Assembly (NCBI GenBank): GCA_964346175.1
Contig: CAYFTG010000003.1
Span: 54,967 to 118,966 of the forward strand
Length of the DNA stretch: 64,000 bases
Reading direction: 5' to 3'
DNA from: DTU032 sp964346175
GTDB lineage: Bacteria; Bacillota; Clostridia; Saccharofermentanales; DTU023
Made by a program: the position numbers and the translations under genes. Below the pieces are notes generated by a model. That model saw only the letters and a list, made by a program, of their open reading frames with translations, ran no database searches and was not told where the DNA came from. Numbering within the stretch: the stretch's first letter is position 1; every line of letters starts with the position of its first letter. This document shows, piece by piece, positions 24,382 to 32,524 of this stretch.

Positions 24382-26864
24382 ATTCTTTCCAAACAGGATT
24401 CTTTGTCGTCAGCGAAAAATACATCCCAGTCCTTGGGATAAAGCTGCTGATATTCAGGTTTGGAGTAGCGATCATCCACTAATAGAACAATACCGTAGTC
24501 CTCAGGTGTGCGGATCAAACGTCCTGCCGCCTGAGTGACTCGGTTAAAGCCGGGCCACGTGTACGCATATTGATATCCGAGTCCGCTCTTCGCCTCATGA
24601 TATTGGCGCAAGATCTCTCGCTCCGGTGTTAAGGCAGGTAAGCCGGTACCGATTACGATAACTCCGGTAAGTGCTTCGCCTTTCAGGTCGACTCCCTCTG
24701 TAAAAAGTGAACCCAAAACTGTCAAGCCAAGCAAGGAGCGCTCTTTTGCTGCTGTGGTAAAACGTCGTAGATACTCGTTCTTTTGCTGATCATTCATTCG
24801 CTGAGGCTGTACAATAATGTCCAAGAGCGAAGATCTCTCAGCCTCTTTCAAATAGTTTTGCAACTGGCGCAGGTAGGCAAAGGAAGGGCAAAAAAGAAGA
24901 AAGTTGCCCGGACGCGCTGACACGATTTCCAGAATTAGCTCAGCGATTCCTGCTAAGCTAAGCGCCCTGTCACGGTAGCGGACAGAGTATTCGTCGTAGG
25001 CAATGACCAAGCGTCTCTTGCGATCGAAAGGACTGTTCAGCTTTAAGACTTCAGGCTTGTCTGTCTTGTGGCGGGCATTGAGGAGACTTACAAAGTAGGA
25101 ATAAGGTTCCAGTGTCGCTGAGAAAAACACCACAGAGGATTTGCCGTAATAAGTATTCGTAAGATGTTCCGAAGCATCTAGCGAAAGAAGAGAAAGTGCC
25201 ATCTTACCCTCGGGCATACGTCGTACCGCCGTAATATATGCTTGGTCATAGTATTCTTCAGCAATCCGTTGAAAAAACAAGAGCTCGAAGCGAATGGTGT
25301 TAGCAGCCTCTCGTTGAGGAAAGTCACGGAAGAACTCAAAGAACTGCATCAATTTGAAATTGAGTCGTGCCACGAAAGACTCGAGCCGAGGCGGAATCAC
25401 ACGCGTTGCGAAAAAGTTCTGCGTTAAAAAGAGACCTAGTTCTTGATGCTCCTTGGCGAAAGTTTCTCTATTAGCTTCGCTAAGATCCTTAGCAAGAACA
25501 TTACTATACGAGTTGAGCAGTTCTTCCAGCTCCGTTAAAGAGGCGATAACGCTGACTAAAGAAGGATCGTCGGACGCTGCTGTCGCCTGCGGTAGTATAG
25601 TTTTTAAATCTTCAATCTGTTTGGAATCGATGATCGCAGAAAACATGGAACGACTACGTTCCGCCAAGTTATGAGCTTCATCAACCAGAAGAGTGTACTT
25701 ATGCTTGGGATCATCAAGCCGTTCCTGCCAGCGAATTCGAGGGTCAAAAATGTAATTGTAATCGCAAACAACTAGATCACAGCTTTTCATCAAATCTAGC
25801 GACAGTTCATAAGGGCAGAGCTGATATTTCTGTCCGAGAGCGAAGATATCATCCGGAAGCAGATCCTCTTTATGTGAAAATTCCCCCAAGGCGTCGTGAA
25901 GTCGCGCATAATATGTAGTCGCGAAAGGGCATTTGTTTTTGTCGCAGAAAAACTGAGCTTGCGCACACATCGACCTCTTAGCACGTATTGTGATGGCCCG
26001 GATCAAAAAACCATGCTCACGCAGCAAGGAGAGTACTTCTTCAGCCACGGTCCGCTGTGAGCGTGACGGTGTCAGATAATAAATGCTGTCATTTAAACCA
26101 TGAGCCTGCGCCTTCAAGGCGGGGTAGAGTACAGCTATCGTTTTGCCGCTGCCGGTAGGCGCGTTGACAAAAAGAACTTGCTTGTCTCTGATCGCAGCAG
26201 TTACTTCGCGCATCATATCATGCTGACCAAGGCGTAAATCGGGGAAGGGAAAACTTGCTTCACAGTTAAGGATATTGCGCCGTTTGCGATGTGAGATCAA
26301 GGCTGTCTGAGAAGTCAGGTAATATTTGCAGATTGAAGAAAAATATTCTTCTAGTTCATCTCGTGTGTAGGTCTTTTCATGAGCGACCAGCTCACCATTA
26401 TCCAAGGACAGGTAATGTAAAGCGACTGTGATCGTTTCAGATACACTTTTTTGCTCAAGGAAGAAATCTGATTTACTCAACAAGTAAGCGTAAATCTTAG
26501 CCTGAGCCCAGTGAACAGTATCACCCTCTTTAGGCAAAAAACGTGCTGGGCCACGGAAGCTCTTCACCTCAATTAATGTTAGCCTGCCGTCTTCAAGAGC
26601 GATCGAGTCGCAACGACCTTGAATCTTAAGTTCATAGGGAAGGTCAGGATGGGAGTAAGTACCGGCTAGACTATATTCAAGGTAGATCTCAGCCCCGGGG
26701 AAAAATTCAGGTGCTCGTCGAGCATACTCTTTATGCAGGGCAATGCCTTCCACACCCGTAACTCCACCATAAAACGGCGAAGCCAGACCGCCTTCTCTGC
26801 GACTTAAATCAGCTAAGTCTCGAACGGCAATATTTATACTGAATTTTTCTGAAGAATCAGTCAT
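24342..26864 (-). CDS. PD-(D/E)XK nuclease fused to XPD/DinG-type iron-sulfur DNA helicase
   Basis: The 840-residue protein starts with a RecB/Cas4-like nuclease region (GRCDS at about residue 83 and IEVKS at 98-102). A superfamily 2 helicase follows: Walker A APTGSGKT (225-232), four cysteines at 290, 297, 302 and 340 placed as in the 4Fe-4S domain of XPD/DinG, VDEAHN (384-389), EGVDLKGEAL, and motif VI QAAGRLIR. It probably unwinds and processes DNA in repair. ATG 26864 is used; the frame stays open upstream only into the terminator and tRNA-Leu. SD support is weak (AGGA). This architecture occurs in other Firmicutes; I do not know a standard gene name. Confidence 0.85.
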   Translation of the reverse strand: MTDSSEKFSINIAVRDLADLSRREGGLASPFYGGVTGVEGIALHKEYARRAPEFFPGAEIYLEYSLAGTYSHPDLPYELKIQGRCDSIALEDGRLTLIEVKSFRGPARFLPKEGDTVHWAQAKIYAYLLSKSDFFLEQKSVSETITVALHYLSLDNGELVAHEKTYTRDELEEYFSSICKYYLTSQTALISHRKRRNILNCEASFPFPDLRLGQHDMMREVTAAIRDKQVLFVNAPTGSGKTIAVLYPALKAQAHGLNDSIYYLTPSRSQRTVAEEVLSLLREHGFLIRAITIRAKRSMCAQAQFFCDKNKCPFATTYYARLHDALGEFSHKEDLLPDDIFALGQKYQLCPYELSLDLMKSCDLVVCDYNYIFDPRIRWQERLDDPKHKYTLLVDEAHNLAERSRSMFSAIIDSKQIEDLKTILPQATAASDDPSLVSVIASLTELEELLNSYSNVLAKDLSEANRETFAKEHQELGLFLTQNFFATRVIPPRLESFVARLNFKLMQFFEFFRDFPQREAANTIRFELLFFQRIAEEYYDQAYITAVRRMPEGKMALSLLSLDASEHLTNTYYGKSSVVFFSATLEPYSYFVSLLNARHKTDKPEVLKLNSPFDRKRRLVIAYDEYSVRYRDRALSLAGIAELILEIVSARPGNFLLFCPSFAYLRQLQNYLKEAERSSLLDIIVQPQRMNDQQKNEYLRRFTTAAKERSLLGLTVLGSLFTEGVDLKGEALTGVIVIGTGLPALTPEREILRQYHEAKSGLGYQYAYTWPGFNRVTQAAGRLIRTPEDYGIVLLVDDRYSKPEYQQLYPKDWDVFFADDKESCLERIQAFWADIDSTSI

Positions 26865-26883
26865 GGGCGGAGAAATCCTAACT

Positions 26884-26916
26884 AATAAAAAGCCCGCAAT
26901 GAGTACATTGCGGGCT
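26884..26916 (-). terminator. Intrinsic terminator after tRNA-Leu
   Basis: On the minus strand AGCCCGCAATG, a four-base loop, CATTGCGGGCT and a T-tract form an 11-bp terminator three bases after the tRNA CCA end. The helicase start codon is 20 bases further on, so helicase expression must come from read-through or a promoter hidden here. Confidence 0.9.
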
Positions 26917-26918
26917 TG

Positions 26919-27005
26919 TGGTGCGGAAAACAGGACTTGAACCTGCATGATCTACTGATCACTAGTACCTGAAACTAGCGCGTCTGCCAATTCCGCCACT
27001 TCCGC
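26919..27005 (-). tRNA. tRNA-Leu (anticodon CAG)
   Basis: On the minus strand an 87-base tRNA with encoded CCA. The acceptor stem GCGGAA/TTCCGC, the anticodon stem CTAGT/ACTAG with loop TTCAGGT, a long variable arm as expected for leucine, and the T-arm GGTTCAAGTCC are visible. Anticodon CAG reads CTG codons. It has its own promoter and terminator. Confidence 0.95.
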
Positions 27006-27012
27006 GTGAACG

Positions 27013-27042
27013 TTGTCTATGATAGCCGAATGGTGCTAATAT
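27013..27042 (+). promoter_or_regulatory. Promoter for murD, overlapping the divergent tRNA-Leu promoter
   Basis: TTGTCT (27013-27018), an 18-base spacer, and TAATAT (27037-27042) preceded by TGC, an extended -10. Transcription would start near 27049, 35 bases before the murD ATG. Confidence 0.55.
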
Positions 27043-27047
27043 TGCAA
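27019..27047 (-). promoter_or_regulatory. Promoter for tRNA-Leu
   Basis: On the minus strand TTGCAA (27042-27047), 17 bases, then TATCAT (27019-27024). It ends 13 bases upstream of the tRNA and shares almost all its bases with the murD promoter on the other strand. Confidence 0.65.
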
Positions 27048-27083
27048 GCATAAAAACAATTATTATTTGAAAGTAGGACACAG

Positions 27084-28505
27084 ATGCAAAATCGAACACT
27101 TGCAGAGTTCCGTGACTATGTAAAAGATAAAAAAGTAGCTGTACTGGGAGCCGGCATCAGCAATCGGCCGCTCATTCGCTGGCTCTATCCGTTGACTGGA
27201 CAGATACATGTTTTCGATCGCTTAACACGCGAGGACAGCGTCATGCGCAAGACTCTAAATGATTTCGAAGCTGAGGGGCTGGAACTGAGCTGCTCGCTCG
27301 GTCCTTCCTATTTGGATCAATTGGAGGGCTTTGATCTCATCTTTCGCACGCCATTCATGCGCCCCGATCTGCCAGAGTTAGTAGCTGAACGGGAACGGGG
27401 AGCTGAAATCACTTCGGAAATTGAGCTATTTCTGCAATTATGTCCCGCGCCTGTGACGGCTGTCACAGGCAGCGATGGCAAGACGACTACCACTACCTTA
27501 ATCAGCCTCATCCTGAAGCAGGCGGGGCATAAGGTCTATACCGGAGGGAACATCGGCACGCCATTGCTTGATCGAATTGAGGAGATCCAGAGTGGGGATC
27601 AGGTCGTAGTCGAGCTGTCCAGTTTCCAGTTGATAGACATGAAGGCCAAGATTCACACGGCAGTAGTAAGTAACGTGTCTCCCAACCATCTGGATTATCA
27701 TGTCGATTTTGCTGAATATTGCTCAGCTAAGAAGAATATTTTTCGTTTGCAGAATGAAAACGACGTTCTGGTCCTAAATGCTGCAGATGAAGTGTCGCGA
27801 GTATGGGCGGAAGAAACACAGTCGCAAGTACGTTTTTTTAATTGTGAAAAGCACGAAGCTGCTCACTCGTGGTTAGAGCAACAGTCACTTATGCTGCAAA
27901 CGAATGGAGCAGGTGAGGGCGTGGTGCTTATTGAGCGCAATGAAGTGCTCTTACCCGGCCGTTTCAATCTAGATAATATTCAAGCTGCGGTATTGGCTAC
28001 ACTCGACCTGGCAGATTTTGCCTCTATGCGTCATGTTGCGAAGAGTTTTCGGGGCGTTAGCCATCGTCTGGAATGGATTAGGCAGCTGGATGGAGCAGAT
28101 TGGTTTAACAGTTCGATCGACACCAGCCCTGACCGCTCGATAAAGACTCTGGAGGCTCTGCGCGAGCAGGGAAGAGAGCTGGTTCTGATTGCTGGAGGAA
28201 AGGATAAAAATTCGGATTATAGCAAGCTGGGAAAAGCGATCTTGGAAAGTACAAGGCGGATCGTCTTAATCGGTGATAACTCTCCTTTGATTGAAGCTGC
28301 TATCCTGACTGCAGCTGATTCTACCGCGCAAGCGCAAGTGGATATCCGACATTGCGAGTCTTATAAAGAAGCTGTTGCTACTGCCAGAGAAATGTCACGC
28401 ACTAAGGATGCTGTTGTACTTTCTCCTGCAGGGACCAGTTACGATAAATTTAGACATTTTGAAGAAAGGGGAGACCTCTTCCGCGAGCTTGTTTTAGCGG
28501 AATAA
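27084..28505 (+). CDS. murD: UDP-N-acetylmuramoylalanine-D-glutamate ligase
   Basis: MurD adds D-glutamate to UDP-MurNAc-L-Ala in peptidoglycan precursor synthesis. The 473-residue protein has an N-terminal nucleotide-binding domain starting KVAVLGAGISNRPLI, the ATP-binding VTGSDGKTTTTTLI (about residues 127-140) with P-loop lysine, NVSPNHLDYH (about 196-205), and a C-terminal domain with IAGGKDKNSDY. SD TAGGA lies five bases before the ATG. It stands alone, away from a dcw cluster, and has its own promoter. Confidence 0.93.
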   Translation: MQNRTLAEFRDYVKDKKVAVLGAGISNRPLIRWLYPLTGQIHVFDRLTREDSVMRKTLNDFEAEGLELSCSLGPSYLDQLEGFDLIFRTPFMRPDLPELVAERERGAEITSEIELFLQLCPAPVTAVTGSDGKTTTTTLISLILKQAGHKVYTGGNIGTPLLDRIEEIQSGDQVVVELSSFQLIDMKAKIHTAVVSNVSPNHLDYHVDFAEYCSAKKNIFRLQNENDVLVLNAADEVSRVWAEETQSQVRFFNCEKHEAAHSWLEQQSLMLQTNGAGEGVVLIERNEVLLPGRFNLDNIQAAVLATLDLADFASMRHVAKSFRGVSHRLEWIRQLDGADWFNSSIDTSPDRSIKTLEALREQGRELVLIAGGKDKNSDYSKLGKAILESTRRIVLIGDNSPLIEAAILTAADSTAQAQVDIRHCESYKEAVATAREMSRTKDAVVLSPAGTSYDKFRHFEERGDLFRELVLAE

Positions 28506-28525
28506 GTTACCTTGAAAATACGCTT

Positions 28526-28554
28526 TTGCTAAATAATCTGCTTTGTGATACTAT
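28526..28554 (+). promoter_or_regulatory. Extended -10 promoter for rpsO
   Basis: TTGCTA (28526-28531), a 17-base spacer, and TACTAT (28549-28554) preceded by TGA as an extended -10. Transcription would start near 28561, giving a leader of about 67 bases. Confidence 0.7.
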
Positions 28555-28560
28555 TTCACC

Positions 28561-28620
28561 GTTATGACCGGTTCATCGTTTCCGGACAGTCCGACCGTTA
28601 CGCTGAACTTGGATTCTAGG
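28561..28620 (+). promoter_or_regulatory. Structured 5' leader of rpsO
   Basis: The leader can fold: GTTCA (28571-28575) pairs with TGAAC (28604-28608) around an inner CGGA-CAG-TCCG hairpin (28583-28593), and ACCGTTA occurs on both sides. S15 represses its own translation through 5' leader structures in several Firmicutes and in E. coli, so an S15 operator is plausible, but I cannot match it to a named structure. Confidence 0.4.
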
Positions 28621-28627
28621 AGGAATA

Positions 28628-28891
28628 ATGGACAAAGAAACTAAACAAAGAATTATTGAAGAGTATGCCACCGGATTCGGTGACACAGGTTCACCTGAAG
28701 TACAGGTAGCACTGCTGACAACACGTATCAACGAGTTGACAGAGCACTTGAAAGTTCACAAGAAGGATCACCATTCCAGGCATGGTTTGCTGAAAATGGT
28801 TGGCCAGAGACGTGCACTGCTTGACTATCTGATGAAAAAAGATGTTGAGCGCTATCGTAGCTTAATCAGCAGATTGAACTTGAGAAGGTAA
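28628..28891 (+). CDS. rpsO: Small ribosomal subunit protein S15
   Basis: S15 binds the central domain of 16S rRNA early in 30S assembly and contributes to a bridge with the 50S subunit. The 87-residue protein is slightly shorter than the usual 88-89 and carries the conserved TGSPEVQVALLTTRINELTEHL (here shown as two parts) and HSRHGLLKMVGQRRALLDYL regions. SD TAGGAGGA is strong. It has its own promoter and terminator, and pnp follows as in most bacteria. Confidence 0.97.
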   Translation: MDKETKQRIIEEYATGFGDTGSPEVQVALLTTRINELTEHLKVHKKDHHSRHGLLKMVGQRRALLDYLMKKDVERYRSLISRLNLRR

Positions 28892-28905
28892 ACGACGAAT
28901 CAGCA

Positions 28906-28932
28906 GCGGCAATCACTTGATTGCCGCCTTTT
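28906..28932 (+). terminator. Intrinsic terminator of rpsO
   Basis: A perfect 10-bp stem, GCGGCAATCA with TGATTGCCGC around CT, followed by CTTTT, 15 bases after the rpsO stop codon. The T-tract is short, so some read-through into pnp is likely. Confidence 0.75.
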
Positions 28933-29147
28933 GCATTATGTGATGCAAAAAGTGGCAGACTGTGGAACGTAGATTGCGTTTCTCTTTTGAAATAAAAAGA
29001 GTGGCGGACTCTACACTCTACCGTCTGTTAGTTGATTCCCACTTGAGAATACACTCATTTTAATGTTTACACGGCAGTGAACTTGCCGTTGTTTTGGTGT
29101 ATTTATCATTCTATGCGTTTCGCATTTAACAGGAGGTTAAAGAAACG
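28933..29147 (+). other. rpsO-pnp intergenic region and pnp leader
   Basis: About 215 bases without a gene. It holds two copies of AGTGGC(A/G)GACT (28951-28961 and 29000-29010), a hairpin ACGGCA...TGCCGT (29071-29089) followed by TGTTTT, and a small ATGCG-TTT-CGCAT hairpin just before the pnp SD. I found no convincing promoter. PNPase represses its own message through leader hairpins and RNase III in E. coli; an analogous control here is only inference. Confidence 0.5.
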
Positions 29148-31478
29148 ATGACAACAAGAACATACGAAATAGAACTTAATGGAAAACCGCTAGTGTTGGA
29201 AACCGGCGAACTGGCTCAGTTGGCAAGCGGATCAGTACTGTTAAAATTTGGAGAAACCACTATCCTGTCTACAGCAACAGCTTCAGCAAGTGAACGTCCG
29301 GGAACGAGTTTTTTCCCCTTGACAGTTGACTATGAAGAAAAAATGTACAGTGTCGGCAGAATCCCCGGTGGGTTTTTCAAGCGTGAAGGTCGCCCGACCG
29401 AAAATGCTATTTTAAATGGCCGCGCTATCGACCGCACAATTCGTCCTCTCTTTCCGGAAGGGCTGAGAAGAGACGTCGTAGTCAGCAATTTGCTCTTGGC
29501 AGTAGATTATGACTTTTCACCGAAAGTAGCAGCTTTAATCGGAAGCTCTGCGGCCTTGGCAATTTCTGACATTCCTTGGAATGGACCAGTCGCTGCAGCC
29601 CAAGTAGGTCTGATCGACGGTGAGATCATTGTCAATCCGGATTATGAAGATTATATCGACTCAGAATTGGATCTTTATGTAGCAGGAACCAGCGAAAAGA
29701 TCATGATGATCGAAGCGGGGGCTAATGAGGTCTCTGAGGAGCTGATGCTTGAAGCTATTGAAGCCGGTCATGAAGAAATCAAGAAAGTTTGCTGTTTGCT
29801 TCAGCAGATGAGAGACGAAATCGGCCAAGAAAAATTTGAATTTGAAACTGCCGGTCCAACTGAAGAACTTAAGTCTGAAATCAATGATAAGTTCTTTGAC
29901 GAGATGAGCGAAGCGGTTCTGAATCCTGACAAGACTCAGCGTGAAGCTGCAGTTACAGCTATTTCTGAATCTATCAGCGCTTATCTGGAAGAAAAAGATC
30001 CTGAGCTCGTCGATTTTACCGGCGAACTTACGGAAGAGGTAGAGAAAGCGGCTGTACGCCACCATCTCATTCGCAATCACCAGCGTGTAGACAATCGTAG
30101 CCTTGACGAAATCCGTCAACTAACTGCAAAAATCGATTTAATTCCGCGCGTTCACGGCTCATCACTCTTTGCTCGTGGACAGACCCAGGTGCTTTCGATC
30201 GTGACGCTAGGGACTCTTTCCGACTGCCAGCGCTTTGACGGAGTTAATCCGGTTGAGAGCAAGCGGTACATGCACCAATACAATTTCCCCGCCTATAGTG
30301 TGGGAGAGGCTCGTGGTGGTCGTTCACCCGGCCGTCGTGAAATCGGTCACGGTCACTTAGCTGAAATTGCTTTAGAGCCGGTCTTGCCGGATGCAGAGGA
30401 TTTTCCTTATTCCATCCGCTGTGTATCTGAGGTCACCATGTCAAACGGTTCTACCTCCCAAGCATCTGTGTGTAGCAGCAGTCTGGCACTGATGGCAGCT
30501 GGCGTTCCGATTAAGAAGGCTGTCGCAGGTATCACCTGTGGCTTAATGAGCAATCCCGAAGACGATAATGATTACATTACCTTTGTCGACATTCAAGGTG
30601 TGGAAGATTTCTTCGGCGACATGGACTTTAAAGTAGCAGGCACTGAAGACGGTATCACTGCAATTCAAGTAGATATGAAAATTGATGGTCTGACCATGGA
30701 TATTATTCGTGATGCTCTTGAGGTTACAAGAAAAGGCCGTCTACATATTCTCGAGACCGCAATGAACCCTGTTATTTCAGAAGCTCGTGACCACTTGGCC
30801 GCTCTGGCACCGAAAATTGATCAGATTGATATCCCCAGCGATAAAATCAGAGAAATTATCGGCTCCGGCGGTAAGACGATTCGTCGCATAACCGAAGAAA
30901 CGGGCACAGAGATCGACGTCGAAGAAGACGGCGCTGTTGGTCACGTTTACATTGCAGCCACTGATCAGGAATCAGCTGCTGAGGCAATGAAAATCGTAAA
31001 AACTATCGCTTTCGATCCCGAACCCGGTACTACATTCACCGGTACAGTCACGCGTCTGATGAACTTCGGCGCCTTCGTGGAAATCGTTCCGGGCAAAGAA
31101 GGCCTGGTGCATATCTCCAAGATGGCTTGGGGTCACACCGAAAAGGTTGAAGACGTCGTTGAAGCAGGCGATAAGGTAGAAGTCACTGTTCTGGAAATTG
31201 ATGATCAGGGCAGACTGAACCTGTCTATGCGTAACCCCAGCGAAAAACCTGAAGGTTACACTGAACAGCAGCGTGGAAGCGGTGGCGGAGGCGGAGGCCG
31301 ACGCCGTGATGACCGCTCTCGTGGCAGAGACGATCGCAGAGATCGCGGAGATCGCAATAGAGGTTCACGAAACAGAAATGATCGTGGCTCCGACAGAGAC
31401 AGTGGCGGTGGCTTCCGACAGAACCGTCCGCGTCCCAACGACAATATCAAGACTGAACGCAATACAAGAGAGTTCTAA
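29148..31478 (+). CDS. pnp: Polyribonucleotide nucleotidyltransferase (PNPase)
   Basis: PNPase is the trimeric 3'-5' phosphorolytic exoribonuclease of RNA turnover. The 776-residue protein has two RNase PH domains (about residues 10-230 and 320-545, with GRSPGRREIGHG and a substrate-binding GFFKREGRPTENAIL segment), a KH domain (about 560-615: IREIIGSGGKTIRRI) and an S1 domain (about 625-695: NFGAFVEI, EGLVHIS). The last 70 residues are an unusual disordered tail of Gly, Arg and Asp (RRRDDRSRGRDDRR), probably RNA-binding. SD AGGAGG precedes the ATG. Confidence 0.96.
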   Translation: MTTRTYEIELNGKPLVLETGELAQLASGSVLLKFGETTILSTATASASERPGTSFFPLTVDYEEKMYSVGRIPGGFFKREGRPTENAILNGRAIDRTIRPLFPEGLRRDVVVSNLLLAVDYDFSPKVAALIGSSAALAISDIPWNGPVAAAQVGLIDGEIIVNPDYEDYIDSELDLYVAGTSEKIMMIEAGANEVSEELMLEAIEAGHEEIKKVCCLLQQMRDEIGQEKFEFETAGPTEELKSEINDKFFDEMSEAVLNPDKTQREAAVTAISESISAYLEEKDPELVDFTGELTEEVEKAAVRHHLIRNHQRVDNRSLDEIRQLTAKIDLIPRVHGSSLFARGQTQVLSIVTLGTLSDCQRFDGVNPVESKRYMHQYNFPAYSVGEARGGRSPGRREIGHGHLAEIALEPVLPDAEDFPYSIRCVSEVTMSNGSTSQASVCSSSLALMAAGVPIKKAVAGITCGLMSNPEDDNDYITFVDIQGVEDFFGDMDFKVAGTEDGITAIQVDMKIDGLTMDIIRDALEVTRKGRLHILETAMNPVISEARDHLAALAPKIDQIDIPSDKIREIIGSGGKTIRRITEETGTEIDVEEDGAVGHVYIAATDQESAAEAMKIVKTIAFDPEPGTTFTGTVTRLMNFGAFVEIVPGKEGLVHISKMAWGHTEKVEDVVEAGDKVEVTVLEIDDQGRLNLSMRNPSEKPEGYTEQQRGSGGGGGGRRRDDRSRGRDDRRDRGDRNRGSRNRNDRGSDRDSGGGFRQNRPRPNDNIKTERNTREF

Positions 31479-31499
31479 TGTTTTGAACAATTAAAAATC

Positions 31500-31537
31500 A
31501 AGCCCTTTCGCTAAATGCTGCGAGAGGGCTTTTTTAT
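31500..31537. terminator. Terminator between convergent pnp and tag
   Basis: AAGCCCTTTCGC and GCGAGAGGGCTT form a 12-bp stem with one G-T pair around an eight-base loop, followed by TTTTTTATT on the plus strand. An A-run at 31492-31496 could serve the minus strand, so it may act for both genes. Confidence 0.85.
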
Positions 31538-32097
31538 TAGTTAAAGCGAAAGCTACAGTCGACTACGTGATCATTTACTATGCCGACAGCCTGTAGCAAT
31601 GAATAGACAATAACCGGTCCAATAAACTTGAAGCCTTCTTTCTTTAATTGTTTGCTGATAGCCTCCGCTAGGGGAGTGCTAGTCGGGATTTCGCTCTCAC
31701 TTTCCCAATTATTGATAATTGGTTTGTAGTTCACGAAAGACCAGAGAAAGGCATCTAAGGAGCCGTATTTCTCGCAAAGGATGAAATACTGCCGAGCATT
31801 AAGAATCACAGAATTAATCTTCAAACGATTCCTGATAATACCCTCGTTCCGGAGCAGCTCTTCTATTTTTTGCTCATCATAAGTCACTAACACGTGAGGA
31901 TCAAAGTCGGCAAAAGCCTCGCACAGATTGTCGTATTTAGTGAGAATCAAAGACCAACTCAAACCGGCTTGCATGCCTTCCAGGCAAAGCATCTTAAATA
32001 GCTCTTGCTCGTCGTGTAAGGGCTTGCCCCATTTGGTATCGTGGTAAGTCTGTTCGAGTTCAGATTTGTTCGCCCAAGCACATCTAGTAATTGTCAT
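31537..32097 (-). CDS. tag: DNA-3-methyladenine glycosylase I
   Basis: Tag excises 3-methyladenine from alkylated DNA. It is a helix-hairpin-helix glycosylase with a zinc site formed by an N-terminal Cys (RCAWA, residue 5), a His in TYHDTKWG, and the C-terminal His and Cys of NDHVVDCSF. The conserved GMQAGLSWSLIL segment is at about residues 40-51. The start at 32097 gives 186 residues, the family length, and has GAGG eight bases upstream; an in-frame start at 32139 would add 14 unrelated residues. It is a single gene convergent with pnp. Confidence 0.93.
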   Translation of the reverse strand: MTITRCAWANKSELEQTYHDTKWGKPLHDEQELFKMLCLEGMQAGLSWSLILTKYDNLCEAFADFDPHVLVTYDEQKIEELLRNEGIIRNRLKINSVILNARQYFILCEKYGSLDAFLWSFVNYKPIINNWESESEIPTSTPLAEAISKQLKKEGFKFIGPVIVYSLLQAVGIVNDHVVDCSFRFN

Positions 32098-32210
32098 TGC
32101 TGTAACCTCGCTTTTCTCACTATCAATATAATAGTTCAAATATAGCGGCCTCTATACCGAATTTGTTTAAGTCTTTCGGTCAATGTCTGTCATTTAATGC
32201 TAATTCAGAA

Positions 32211-32238
32211 AACAAAAAACCCGCAATTTTTGCGGGTT
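32211..32238 (-). terminator. Intrinsic terminator after tRNA-Pro
   Basis: Minus strand: AACCCGCAA, loop of three, TTGCGGGTT, then TTTTTTG, 30 bases beyond the tRNA end. Confidence 0.88.
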
Positions 32239-32267
32239 CTTGTTTGCATCCTTATAGCGGATGATTC

Positions 32268-32344
32268 TGGTCGGAGTGACAAGACTTGAACTTGCGACCT
32301 CTTGCACCCCAAGCAAGCACTCTAGCCACCTGAGCTACACCCCG
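32268..32344 (-). tRNA. tRNA-Pro (anticodon GGG)
   Basis: A 77-base minus-strand tRNA with encoded CCA. The acceptor stem CGGGGTG/CACTCCG has one G-T pair, the anticodon stem is CTTGC/GCAAG with loop TTGGGGT, and the T-arm contains GTTCAAGTC. Anticodon GGG reads CCC and CCT codons. Confidence 0.95.
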
Positions 32345-32355
32345 AAGCCTTATCG

Positions 32356-32384
32356 ATTTTACCTGTACACTACGTAAGTGTCAA
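32356..32384 (-). promoter_or_regulatory. Strong promoter for tRNA-Pro
   Basis: Minus strand: TTGACA (32379-32384), exactly 17 bases, TAAAAT (32356-32361), 11 bases before the tRNA. It lies between the tRNA-Trp terminator and tRNA-Pro, so the two tRNAs are separate transcription units. Confidence 0.8.
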
Positions 32385-32390
32385 GTGAAT

Positions 32391-32416
32391 AAGACTGCCG
32401 AACATTCGACAGTCTT
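32391..32416 (-). terminator. Hairpin terminator after tRNA-Trp
   Basis: Minus strand: a 12-bp stem AAGACTGTCGAA / TTCGGCAGTCTT with a two-base loop (one T-G pair), starting three bases after the CCA end. Only a weak T-tract (TATT) follows. Confidence 0.65.
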
Positions 32417-32419
32417 ATC

Positions 32420-32494
32420 TGGCAGGGGAGACAGGATTCGAACCCGCAACCTACGGTTTTGGAGACCGTTGCTCTACCGTTGAGCCACTCCCCT
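32420..32494 (-). tRNA. tRNA-Trp (anticodon CCA)
   Basis: A 75-base minus-strand tRNA with encoded CCA end. The acceptor stem AGGGGAG/CTCCCCT, the anticodon stem ACGGT/ACCGT with loop CTCCAAA, and the T-arm GGGTTCGAATCC are clear. Anticodon CCA reads TGG. Confidence 0.96.
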
Positions 32495-32524
32495 GTGTAG
32501 TAAAATCAAAATGCCAACGCGAAG

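Noticed and set aside
26865..26948. Upstream extension of the helicase frame to 26948
   Set aside because: The extra 28 codons run through the tRNA-Leu 3' end and its terminator. The codon at 26864 gives a sensible N-terminus.
29661..30119. 152-codon frame on the minus strand inside pnp
   Set aside because: Shadow of the pnp coding frame; Phe/Leu-rich composition, no SD and no family resemblance.
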